Assembly (NCBI GenBank): GCA_003248775.1 | Contig: QFQX01000002.1 | Coordinates: 124,001-188,000 of the forward strand | DNA: 64,000 bases | Source: Shinella sp. | GTDB lineage: Bacteria > Pseudomonadota > Alphaproteobacteria > Rhizobiales > Rhizobiaceae | Direction of reading: 5' to 3' | Shown: positions 35,909-44,520 of the stretch, piece by piece | How the letters are laid out: each line of letters starts with the position of its first letter | Position numbering within the stretch: position 1 is the stretch's first letter | Program-made: the position numbers and the translations under genes | The notes under the pieces: model-generated | Database searches by the model: none | What the model was told of the DNA's origin: nothing | What the model saw: the letters and a program-made list of their open reading frames with translations, nothing else

Positions 35909-36817
35909 ATGATCCTCTACGGCACAAATCCGATTGCCTGGTCCAATGACGACGACCGCACGCTCGGAGCCCATATCAGCCTTGACCAGTGCCTCGACGA
36001 AACAGCGAAGATCGGCTTCGACGGCATCGAGAAGGGCCACAAGTTCCCGGAAAATCCGGCCGGCCTCAAGGCCGTGCTGGAACCCCGCGGCCTGCGTTAT
36101 GTATCCGGCTGGCATTCGCTGAACCTGCTCACCCATTCGATCGAGGACGAGAAGAAGGCCATTCAGCCAGCGCTCGACCTCCTGAAGGCCATGGGCTCCA
36201 AGGTCATCATCGTCTGCGAGACCTCCAACGCCATTCACGGCAATGATGCCGTCGCGGTCAACGCACGCCCGAAGCTTTCCGAGGGAGACTGGGCGAAATT
36301 CGGCGCAGGCGTCGAAGCACTCGCAGAATATGCCGCGACACAGGGGATTGCGCTCGTCTACCACCATCACATGGGCACCATCGTCGAGAGTGAGGACGAG
36401 ATCGACCTGCTGATGGAAAATACCGGTCCGCATGCCAAGCTGCTGCTCGACACAGGCCATTGCCTGTTCGGCGGCGGCGATCCGGAACGGGTCGCCCGCA
36501 AGTACATGAACCGGGTTGGCCATATCCATGCAAAGAACGTCCGCCCGGTCATCGCCAGGCAGGTGCGTGAGGAGAACCTGTCCTTCCTCGAAGGCGTGCG
36601 TCGCGGCGTCTTTACCGTGCCGGGCGACACCGAAGGCGGCGTCGACTTCCCGTCGGTTCTCGCGGTTGCAGCCGAGCACAGCTATCAGGGCTGGCTGGTC
36701 ATCGAGGCCGAACAGGATCCAGATGTCCGCAATCCCTTCCAGTACCAGAGCCTCGGCCTGAAATCGCTGAAGGCCATGGCCCGGGAAGCCGGACTGGACA
36801 AGGCAGCGGCGGCCTGA
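35909..36817 (+). CDS. iolE: myo-inosose-2 dehydratase
   Basis: A 302-residue TIM-barrel protein. Seen: [20 protein letters not shown] at the N-terminus, [44 protein letters not shown] and [12 protein letters not shown], all conserved in IolE and holding the metal ligands of the Xyl-isomerase-like fold. It dehydrates 2-keto-myo-inositol to the dione used by IolD. The two-base gap after iolD implies coupled translation. Confidence 0.95.
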   Translation: MILYGTNPIAWSNDDDRTLGAHISLDQCLDETAKIGFDGIEKGHKFPENPAGLKAVLEPRGLRYVSGWHSLNLLTHSIEDEKKAIQPALDLLKAMGSKVIIVCETSNAIHGNDAVAVNARPKLSEGDWAKFGAGVEALAEYAATQGIALVYHHHMGTIVESEDEIDLLMENTGPHAKLLLDTGHCLFGGGDPERVARKYMNRVGHIHAKNVRPVIARQVREENLSFLEGVRRGVFTVPGDTEGGVDFPSVLAVAAEHSYQGWLVIEAEQDPDVRNPFQYQSLGLKSLKAMAREAGLDKAAAA

Positions 36818-36890
36818 CCGTCTCCGCGCCCCTTATGAACCCTTCGATACGCCCGGTCCCGAAAATCATGGATCGGCAAGGAGATGACAG

Positions 36891-37700
36891 ATGAGTTCCC
36901 TCTTGCGCAAACCGTCGGGAACGTCCGGCAAGGTTCATGACATTACCCCGGCCAACGCCGGCTGGGGTTATGTCGGCTTCGGTCTCTACCGGCTGAAGGC
37001 CGGCGAAAGGGCCGCCGAGCAGACCGGCGATACGGAAGTCATTCTCGTCCTTGTCGAAGGCAGGGCGGAAATCACCGGCGGCGGCAAGGCTTTCGGAGAG
37101 CTCGGAGACCGCATGAACGTCTTCGAGCGCACTCCGCCGCACTGCGTCTATGTTCCCGCTGAAAACGAGTGGTCGGCGGTCGCCACGACGGACTGCACGC
37201 TGGCCATCTGCACTGCTCCCGCAACGGCTGGTCGCGAGGCACAGGTGATCGGCCCCGCCGGCATTTCTCTCAGCGAGCGCGGCAAGGGCGCCAACACACG
37301 TTACGTCTATGCCATCGCCATGGAGGACCGCGACGTCGCGGACGCATTGCTGGTGACCGAGGTCTTTACACCCCAGGGCAACTGGTCGTCCTACCCGCCG
37401 CACCGGCATGATCAGGACAACTATCCTGACATGACCTATCTCGAGGAGACCTATTACCACCGGCTGAACCCGGCGCAGGGTTTCGGCTTCCAGCGCGTCT
37501 TCACCGAGGACGGTTCGCTGGACGAGACGATGGCGGTTTCCGATGGAGATGTCGTGCTCGTGCCCAAGGGGCATCACCCCTGCGGCGCGCCTTACGGCTA
37601 CGAAATGTACTACCTCAACGTCATGGCTGGCCCGCTGCGCAAGTGGCGCTTCAAGAACCATCCGGACCACGACTGGATCTTCCGGCGCGACAATCCCTGA
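36891..37700 (+). CDS. iolB: 5-deoxy-glucuronate isomerase
   Basis: A 269-residue bicupin protein. Conserved IolB phrases are SSLLRKPSG at the start, GWGYVGFGLYRLKAGE, GNWSSYPPHRHDQDNYPDMT with the metal-binding histidines, LEETYYHRLNPAQGFGFQRV and PKGHHPCGAPYGYEMYYLNV. It isomerises 5-deoxyglucuronate to 5-dehydro-2-deoxygluconate, the substrate of IolC. It follows iolE by 73 bp in the same operon. Confidence 0.95.
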   Translation: MSSLLRKPSGTSGKVHDITPANAGWGYVGFGLYRLKAGERAAEQTGDTEVILVLVEGRAEITGGGKAFGELGDRMNVFERTPPHCVYVPAENEWSAVATTDCTLAICTAPATAGREAQVIGPAGISLSERGKGANTRYVYAIAMEDRDVADALLVTEVFTPQGNWSSYPPHRHDQDNYPDMTYLEETYYHRLNPAQGFGFQRVFTEDGSLDETMAVSDGDVVLVPKGHHPCGAPYGYEMYYLNVMAGPLRKWRFKNHPDHDWIFRRDNP

Positions 37701-37748
37701 CGCGCCGTTTCCACATCATCATTTCAACGAAGCTCCCGGGAGGAGAAC

Positions 37749-38870
37749 ATGAGCGGTCTCGGTATCGGCCTGATCGGCACGGGTTATATGGGCAAATGCC
37801 ATGCACTGGCATGGAACAGCGTCGCCAGCGTCTTCGGCGACGTGGCGCGGCCTCGCCTCGTGACGCTGGCGGAAGTGAATGCCGACCTGGCATCGAAGAA
37901 AGCGGCGGAGCTCGGGTTCGCCCGCTCAACCGGCAACTGGCGTGACCTGCTCTCCGATCCGGAAATCGACGTCATCTCGGTGACGACACCCAATGCCTTC
38001 CATCCCGAAATGGCAATCGCCGCCCTTGAGGCAGGCAAGCATGTCTGGTGCGAAAAGCCCATGGCGCCAGCCCTTCAGGACGCAATACGCATGCGCGATG
38101 CGGCAAAGAAATCCGGCCGCGCTGCCGTGATGGGCTACAACTACATCCAGAACCCGATGATCCGCCACATCCGCCGTCTGATCGATGAAGGCGCGATCGG
38201 AAGCGTCAACCACGTTCGCGTCGAGATGGACGAGGACTTCATGGCCGATCCCGAAACGCCCTTCTACTGGAAGAGCGAGATCACGTCCGGCTATGGCGCG
38301 CTCGACGACTTCGCCGTTCATCCGCTATCCCTGCTCTTCACGCTTTTCGGCCATGTGGAAAACGTGGTCACCGACATGGTGAAACCCTACCCGACGAGAC
38401 CGCTGAAAGATGGCGGCGACCGCGAGGTCGAGAACCACGACATCGCAAGCGTATTGATGAAACTGGAAGGTGGCATTTCCGCCGTGCTGCTGGCCAACCG
38501 CTCCGCCTGGGGACGCAAGGGCCGCATCGCCGTGCAGATCTTCGGCTCGCGGGGCTCCATCCTCTACGATCAGGAACGGATGAACGAGTTCCAGCTCTAT
38601 CAGGCCTCCGGCCGGCCGGAGGAACAGGGCTTCCGCACGATCCTCGCCGCCCCTCATCACAAGCCCTACGACCGCTTCATTCCTGCTCCCGGCCACGGCC
38701 TCGGCTTCAACGACCTGAAGATCATCGAATGCCGCGAACTGATCGCCGCGATCGGCGGCCAAAAGGCGCATGTCATCGATTTCGAGGAAGGGCTGAAGAT
38801 CGAGCGCTCCGTGCACGCCATGGCCCGGGCCTTCGCCGAGAAGCGGTGGGTAGGTACCGACGAAGCGTAA
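37749..38870 (+). CDS. Gfo/Idh/MocA-family dehydrogenase, probably for an inositol isomer
   Basis: A 373-residue protein with Rossmann motif GTGYMGKCHALAWNSV, catalytic CEKPMAPALQDAIR (about residues 100-113) and GYNYIQNPMIRHIRRLI. It differs clearly from IolG at 29930 and is longer by ~40 residues. It has a ribosome site (GGGAGGAG) and follows iolB by 48 bp. Similar second dehydrogenases in iol operons act on scyllo-inositol or another stereoisomer. That assignment is inference here; a role with another sugar-like substrate cannot be excluded. Confidence 0.85.
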   Translation: MSGLGIGLIGTGYMGKCHALAWNSVASVFGDVARPRLVTLAEVNADLASKKAAELGFARSTGNWRDLLSDPEIDVISVTTPNAFHPEMAIAALEAGKHVWCEKPMAPALQDAIRMRDAAKKSGRAAVMGYNYIQNPMIRHIRRLIDEGAIGSVNHVRVEMDEDFMADPETPFYWKSEITSGYGALDDFAVHPLSLLFTLFGHVENVVTDMVKPYPTRPLKDGGDREVENHDIASVLMKLEGGISAVLLANRSAWGRKGRIAVQIFGSRGSILYDQERMNEFQLYQASGRPEEQGFRTILAAPHHKPYDRFIPAPGHGLGFNDLKIIECRELIAAIGGQKAHVIDFEEGLKIERSVHAMARAFAEKRWVGTDEA

Positions 38871-38918
38871 ACTGTCGAGCCTATTAAACAGAGCTTGGGA
38901 CTAATTTCCTTGCCTGCA

Positions 38919-38970
38919 TCTCAATTGAGAGACATAATTCGCACTTGAGTACTCAGGAGCGAATTATGTC
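38919..38970. promoter_or_regulatory. twin palindrome, operator of the RelB/RelE-type module
   Basis: A perfect 12-base palindrome TCTCAATTGAGA (38919-38930) directly abuts a 40-base palindrome whose arms are GACATAATTCGC (38931-38942) and GCGAATTATGTC (38959-38970), with the central perfect TGAGTACTCA (38946-38955). By eye 18 of the 20 base pairs match. The antitoxin ATG (38966) lies inside the right arm, so bound antitoxin would directly cover the start. Confidence 0.8.
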
Positions 38971-39262
38971 CAAGACCTCGATGCTTCATATCCGTATCGA
39001 TGAAAAGCTGAAAAGCGAAGCCTCCGAGACCCTTGCCACGGTCGGCCTGACGGTCTCCGACGCAGTGAGAATTCTTCTGACTCGCATTACACGTGAAGGC
39101 GGGCTTCCAGCCGGCCTCACTGTCGATCCCGAGGCCCACGATGCCTGGTTTCGTGAAAAGGTACGCGAAGCCTTGGCTGACGACCGCCCGCCGGTCTCAC
39201 ACGATGTCGTCATGGATGAAGTTCAGGCACTGATCGACAGGAAGCGCCGTACTCAAGATTGA
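38966..39262 (+). CDS. RelB/DinJ-family antitoxin
   Basis: A 98-residue protein. The N-terminal ribbon-helix-helix is MSKTSMLHIRIDEKLKSEA followed by LATVGLTVSDAVRILLTRI, a RelB/DinJ signature. The C-terminal part (FREKVREALADDRPPVSHD, VQALIDRKRR) is the flexible toxin-wrapping tail. AGGAGC precedes the ATG at 38966. Such antitoxins neutralise a RelE/ParE toxin and repress their own operon by binding palindromes, and a striking twin palindrome overlaps the start. It lies between the iol operon and the convergent isomerase gene. The toxin frame overlaps its end. Confidence 0.9.
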   Translation: MSKTSMLHIRIDEKLKSEASETLATVGLTVSDAVRILLTRITREGGLPAGLTVDPEAHDAWFREKVREALADDRPPVSHDVVMDEVQALIDRKRRTQD

Positions 39263-39536
39263 GTGGCGTCAGACGGCCCGCGAGGACCTTCTTGCCATCA
39301 TCGGCTTCATTACGGATCACAATCCCGGCGCCGCTCAACGGCTCAAGGACGAGATCCTTTCCAAGGTGTTGAGACTGACGGAATATCCACAACTGCATCG
39401 GACGGGACGGGTCTCCGGAACGCGAGAAATGGTCGTTCACGCCAACTACATCGTTATCTACACCGAAAACGATACAACCATCTCAATTCTACGCGTGTTG
39501 CACGGCGCCCAGCAGTGGCCGCCGCACGATACGTAA
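39249..39536 (+). CDS. RelE/ParE-family toxin reading frame without a standard start codon
   Basis: From 39249 the frame reads (V)LKIEWRQTAREDLLAIIGFI, then NPGAAQRLKDEI, RTGRVSGTREMVVHANYIVI and ILRVLHGAQQWPPHDT, ending with TAA at 39536. This is an intact RelE/ParE fold of about 95 residues. Oddity: the codon where the protein should begin is GTA (39249-39251), and no ATG, GTG or TTG occurs in this frame between the upstream stop and residue ~38. A one-base change from GTG would explain it. Either translation starts at a non-standard codon (for example ATT at 39258), or the toxin is silenced. It overlaps the antitoxin gene by 14 bases. Confidence 0.75.
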   Translation, partial: VLKIEWRQTAREDLLAIIGFITDHNPGAAQRLKDEILSKVLRLTEYPQLHRTGRVSGTREMVVHANYIVIYTENDTTISILRVLHGAQQWPPHDT

Positions 39537-39542
39537 TGTCCC

Positions 39543-40355
39543 CTAAATTCCAGCTCTGATGAACGCGATCGACTGCGCCAAGGCCTCAGCCGGGTCCGAC
39601 GCTTCATGTACGGAAGACGCAAAAGGTTCAAACGAGAAGAAGCCGGAATAGCCTTGCTCGCGCAGTGTCCGGATCTGGCCGATATTGCCGAGCCGGTCTT
39701 CGCCGTCGATCAGCACGCGATGGGCGTCGAGCATGTCATTGACACCAACGGAGTTGTCGGTGACACCGGAAATATGCACGAGCCCGGTTTGCGCCGGATA
39801 AAATTCAAGCTCGCCGGCGAGATGATGATGGAAGGTATCGTGGACGAGGCGGAAGCTCGCGCCAAAGCCGAGTTCGTTGATCGCCTCGACGGCCTCCCTC
39901 TTGGAGCGGAGCGAGCAGATCGGAAAGCCCAGCGGCTCGACTAACCCGCCGATCCCGGCATCGGCGAGAATGGGTTGCAGGCCTTTCAGGGCCTTGCGCA
40001 AATTCGCCTGCCGTTCGCCATCGGCACGGCCGCTGCCGTCATTGACCGGCACCAGGACGAGGGCACGCGCGCCGCAATCGCGAGCGTAGCCGGCAAGCGC
40101 TTTCGCTTCCTCCTCGCATTCCGGTGTCCATTCGTTGAACCGCTGCAGCGCGTTGATCGAGAAGATCGTGAGCTCCCGGTCTTCCGCCAGCTTTCTGATT
40201 TCGGCGGCCGGCGTTCCGTCGAGGATGGCATTGCCTGCAAGATCGTTGCGGATTTCCACAGCCCTGGTTCCGAGCTTCTTCGCAAGATCGAAGAAAGCCG
40301 GCAGTGGCAGTTGCGGCGCAGACATGTGGTTCAGCGCAAAGGAGATATCGGTCAT
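39543..40355 (-). CDS. sugar phosphate isomerase/epimerase family protein (IolI/IolH-like)
   Basis: A 270-residue TIM barrel. Seen: FFDLAKKLGTRAVEIRNDLA, FSINALQRFNEWTPE, LVPVNDG, LVEPLGFPICSLRSKREAVE, FRLVHDTFHHHLAGE and FSFEPFASSVHE, which give the Xyl-isomerase-like metal site. Similar proteins in inositol loci are called 2-keto-myo-inositol isomerase (IolI) or IolH. It is the last gene behind the inositol ABC transporter, but a strong terminator lies between them, so it is probably expressed at a lower level. The 3' end is seven bases from the toxin frame's stop. Exact reaction not certain. Confidence 0.8.
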   Translation of the reverse strand: MTDISFALNHMSAPQLPLPAFFDLAKKLGTRAVEIRNDLAGNAILDGTPAAEIRKLAEDRELTIFSINALQRFNEWTPECEEEAKALAGYARDCGARALVLVPVNDGSGRADGERQANLRKALKGLQPILADAGIGGLVEPLGFPICSLRSKREAVEAINELGFGASFRLVHDTFHHHLAGELEFYPAQTGLVHISGVTDNSVGVNDMLDAHRVLIDGEDRLGNIGQIRTLREQGYSGFFSFEPFASSVHEASDPAEALAQSIAFIRAGI

Positions 40356-40374
40356 GGAAATTCCTGCTCCGGAT

Positions 40375-40401
40375 GGAAAAAGGGCCGGCGAAGCCGGCCC
40401 T
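40375..40401 (-). terminator. terminator after the inositol ABC permease gene
   Basis: AGGGCCGGC (40381-40389) and GCCGGCCCT (40393-40401) form a nine-base stem with a GAA loop. On the minus strand it is followed by TTTTT. It separates the ABC genes from the isomerase gene and probably lets only part of the transcription through. Confidence 0.8.
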
Positions 40402-40417
40402 GAGGTTGAGGAGGAGA

Positions 40418-41449
40418 TCAGCGTTTCGCGCGCTTCTTCTGGCGGTAGACGTCCGCAACCACGGCGGCCACGATAATCATGCCCTTGATGATTTCCTGGT
40501 AATAGGCATCGACGCGCAGGAAGGTGAATCCGGAGGCCATGACGCCGAGGATGATCGTGCCGATCACCGTGCCGGTGATACGGCCCGCACCTCCCGCAAG
40601 CGACGTCCCGCCGATGACGGCTGCGGCAATCGCATCGAGTTCGTACATCACGCCCATGCCGGCCTGCGCGGTCTGTGCGCGGGCTGCCGTGACGATGCCT
40701 GCAAGACCGGCCAGCATGCCGGCGATGGCATAGACCTTGATCAGGTGCTTTTCGACATTGATACCGGAAACCCGGGCCGCCTGAACGTTGGCGCCGATCG
40801 CATAGGTGAACTTGCCGTAGCGAGTATAGCGCAGCGCGATATGGAAGATGATCGCGACGAGAAGGAACACCACCACGGGCCAGATTCCGGTACCGATGAA
40901 GGTGAACTGCTCGGTCAAACCGGAGACCGGCTGGCCCTTTGTGTACCACTTGGAAATACCGCGCGCCGTTACCATCATGCCCAGCGTGGCGATGAAGGGC
41001 GGGATCTTAGTTCTGGCGATCAGCTGGCCGTTGATGTAACCGGCGAGCAGGCCGATCAGAATGCCGACGGCAATCGGGACGAAGAACGGCATGTCCGTCA
41101 GGCCCGGGTAAAGCGCGCGCGACCAGGTCGAGGACTGGGCGAAACTCGCCGAAATCATCGCCGTCATGCCGACGACGGAACCGGAAGACAGATCGATGCC
41201 GCCGGTGATGATGACCTGTGTCACTCCGACCGAGATGATGCCGATCACCGCGACCTGCAGGATCATGATCGTCAGGCGCTGCGGGTTCATGAGGAAGCTC
41301 TGGCCGACGAATACCCAGCCGAGCAGTTCGAAGATCAGGGCAATGCCGATCAGCACCAGCAGGATGTTGGCTTCCGGCGGAATTCGGTGGCTGTTGGGCC
41401 GGCCTGTCTTCAGATCGACATCGGCCTTCGTGGCAGTTGGATGGTTCAT
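40418..41449 (-). CDS. iatP: inositol/ribose-type ABC transporter permease
   Basis: A 343-residue protein with about eight to ten membrane segments. Seen: the RbsC-like GITSV-type segment VAVIGIISVGVTQVIITGGI, DLSSGSVVGMTAMISA, GLLAGYINGQLIARTKIPPF and IATLGMMVTARG. Near the C-terminus GGTSLAGGAGRITGTVIGTI is diagnostic for ribose-class permeases. The ATG at 41449 has GGGAGGAG at good spacing, and an ATG three bases upstream is less well placed. Downstream of matching ATPase and binding-protein genes in the iol locus, it most likely imports myo-inositol; the symbol rests on that inference. Confidence 0.85.
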   Translation of the reverse strand: MNHPTATKADVDLKTGRPNSHRIPPEANILLVLIGIALIFELLGWVFVGQSFLMNPQRLTIMILQVAVIGIISVGVTQVIITGGIDLSSGSVVGMTAMISASFAQSSTWSRALYPGLTDMPFFVPIAVGILIGLLAGYINGQLIARTKIPPFIATLGMMVTARGISKWYTKGQPVSGLTEQFTFIGTGIWPVVVFLLVAIIFHIALRYTRYGKFTYAIGANVQAARVSGINVEKHLIKVYAIAGMLAGLAGIVTAARAQTAQAGMGVMYELDAIAAAVIGGTSLAGGAGRITGTVIGTIILGVMASGFTFLRVDAYYQEIIKGMIIVAAVVADVYRQKKRAKR

Positions 41450-41480
41450 CATCTCCTCCCTTTCGATCATCGGGACGGCG

Positions 41481-43019
<1,539 letters not shown>

Positions 43020-43049
43020 AGCAAAGTCTCCTCGCTCATCATCCGGGGT

Positions 43050-43075
43050 GGAGTGCGGGCGATGGCCCGCACTCC
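43050..43075 (-). other. hairpin between binding-protein and ATPase genes
   Basis: GGAGTGCGGGC (43050-43060) pairs perfectly with GCCCGCACTCC (43065-43075) around a four-base loop. There is no T-run on the minus strand, so it is more likely an mRNA-stabilising element at the end of the binding-protein message than a full terminator. Confidence 0.65.
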
Positions 43076-43099
43076 TTTCGGTCTTTCCTGAGAGAAAGA

Positions 43100-44032
43100 T
43101 CAGTTCTTGGCCTGATAGTCCTTGAGGTTTTCCGGCGTCACGAGTTCGAAGGGAATGTAGACCTTCTTGTCGACGGCCTCGCCCTTGGCGAGCTTCAGGG
43201 CCGCATCGAGAGCGCCCTTGCCCTGTCCGGCAGCGTTCTGGAACACGGTGACGTCGAGGTCGCCGGCTTCCATGGCAGCCAGAGCGTCCTGGGTCGCGTC
43301 AACGCCGGCGACGACATATTCCTTCATGTCCTTGCCGGCAGCCTTCAGAGCCTGGATTGCGCCGATTGCCATTTCATCGTTGTTGGCGATGACGGCGTTG
43401 AATTCGAGACCACTCGACAGCCAGTTGGTCACGAGGTCGGAACCCTGCGTGCGCTGCCAGTTGGCGGTCTGCTCTTCGACGATCTCGATGCCCTTGCACT
43501 CGTCGGTCGCGACGACATCGCGAACGGCCTGGGTGCGCATGCGGGCGCCCTGGTTGGAAAGCTCGCCCATCATGACGACGGCCTTGCCCTTGCCACCGAG
43601 AAGACGGCAAACTTCTTTGGCTTCCAGGGTGCCGGCCACGATTTCTTCGGATGCGACGAAGGATTGCTTGTCCGGCAGTTCGTTGACGTTGACGGGTTCG
43701 CGGTTGACGTAGACAAGCGGAATGCCGGCATCGGCAGCGAGCTTCGACATGGCAACCGTCGCGTCGGTATCAACCGGATTGACGATGATGGCATCGACGC
43801 CTGCAGCGATGAAGTTCTGGATCTGGCTCTGCTGCTTGGCTACGTCGTTCTGCGCGTCCTCGACCTGCAGCGAAACGCCGCTCATGTCCTTGGCATAGTC
43901 CTGCATGCCGTTGCGCAGAACGGTCAGAAAGTTATCGTCGAACAACGCCATGGAAACGCCGACGGTTTCCGCATGCGCAGCGGTGCTCAGGAGCACGGAA
44001 ACAGCCGCACCCATTACGAGCTTCTTCATCAT
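43100..44032 (-). CDS. ibpA: inositol/ribose-type ABC transporter periplasmic binding protein
   Basis: A 310-residue precursor with a Sec signal peptide ([20 protein letters not shown], cleavage after AHA near residue 21). GGGAGGAG lies six bases before the start. The mature part opens [20 protein letters not shown], a type-1 periplasmic-binding fold, followed by [20 protein letters not shown] and [18 protein letters not shown], common to ribose and inositol binders. It is the first gene of its operon, with a candidate IolR site upstream at 44168. Myo-inositol is the probable ligand given the locus. Confidence 0.88.
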   Translation of the reverse strand: MMKKLVMGAAVSVLLSTAAHAETVGVSMALFDDNFLTVLRNGMQDYAKDMSGVSLQVEDAQNDVAKQQSQIQNFIAAGVDAIIVNPVDTDATVAMSKLAADAGIPLVYVNREPVNVNELPDKQSFVASEEIVAGTLEAKEVCRLLGGKGKAVVMMGELSNQGARMRTQAVRDVVATDECKGIEIVEEQTANWQRTQGSDLVTNWLSSGLEFNAVIANNDEMAIGAIQALKAAGKDMKEYVVAGVDATQDALAAMEAGDLDVTVFQNAAGQGKGALDAALKLAKGEAVDKKVYIPFELVTPENLKDYQAKN

Positions 44033-44167
44033 GATCTTCTCCTCCCAGTGTGTCCGGCGCCACTCGTTCATGCCGGAAACCAGCCTCCCCGACCGGTTGC
44101 GTATCCTCCTTCGCTCGATGAGAAAAACGGAATAAAGAAACCGTATTTGTCATCTCGCAAACTATTT

Positions 44168-44184
44168 ATTCCATTTTTTGGAAT
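44168..44184. promoter_or_regulatory. candidate IolR operator upstream of the inositol importer
   Basis: ATTCCA (44168-44173), five T residues, then TGGAAT (44179-44184): a perfect six-base inverted repeat with the same core and spacing as the site before iolC at 31904. It is about 140 bp before the binding-protein ATG. Confidence 0.65.
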
Positions 44185-44275
44185 GTGCGTCAATCACCCG
44201 GATGGAAATTGACCGGGCGGAACGACGCTTTATCAAATGCCTTCCGACATTGGTCCGACCCGGCCGGAAAAGCAT

Positions 44276-44305
44276 GAACGCCCGGCCGAGTTCGGCCGGG
44301 CGTTC
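44276..44305 (-). terminator. terminator of the molybdenum hydroxylase operon
   Basis: GAACGCCCGGCCGA (44276-44289) and TCGGCCGGGCGTTC (44292-44305) form a 14-base perfect stem. On the minus strand it is followed by ATGCTTTTCC. It lies about 215 bp after the large-subunit stop, so some distance downstream. Confidence 0.6.
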
Positions 44306-44520
44306 CCATGGAAACCATGATGTGATCGGATTGCGGGAAATCACTGCAGGGATGAGAACCGAGGCTGTGTCCCATTAAAACCGGGCGACCACATCGAACG
44401 ACTTCGGTCGAATGGAGCACATCCGTCGCTTCGCGGCCCGCTGGAACCGCATAGCTGCTTACCTCCGAGCTTCATTCATCTCCTCGAGGTGATGACATGG
44501 ATCATGAATGTCGATCCAAC

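Larger units (their letters stand above)
44033..44520. other. intergenic stretch between inositol importer and molybdenum hydroxylase operons
   Basis: It holds the importer promoter with a candidate operator at 44168-44184 and a long terminator hairpin at 44276-44305. Between 44306 and 44520 I see no gene and no convincing repeat. Confidence 0.5.

Noticed and set aside
44306..44520. Possible transposon remnant between the two operons
   Set aside because: No inverted ends, target duplications or transposase phrases could be found; left as unassigned spacer.
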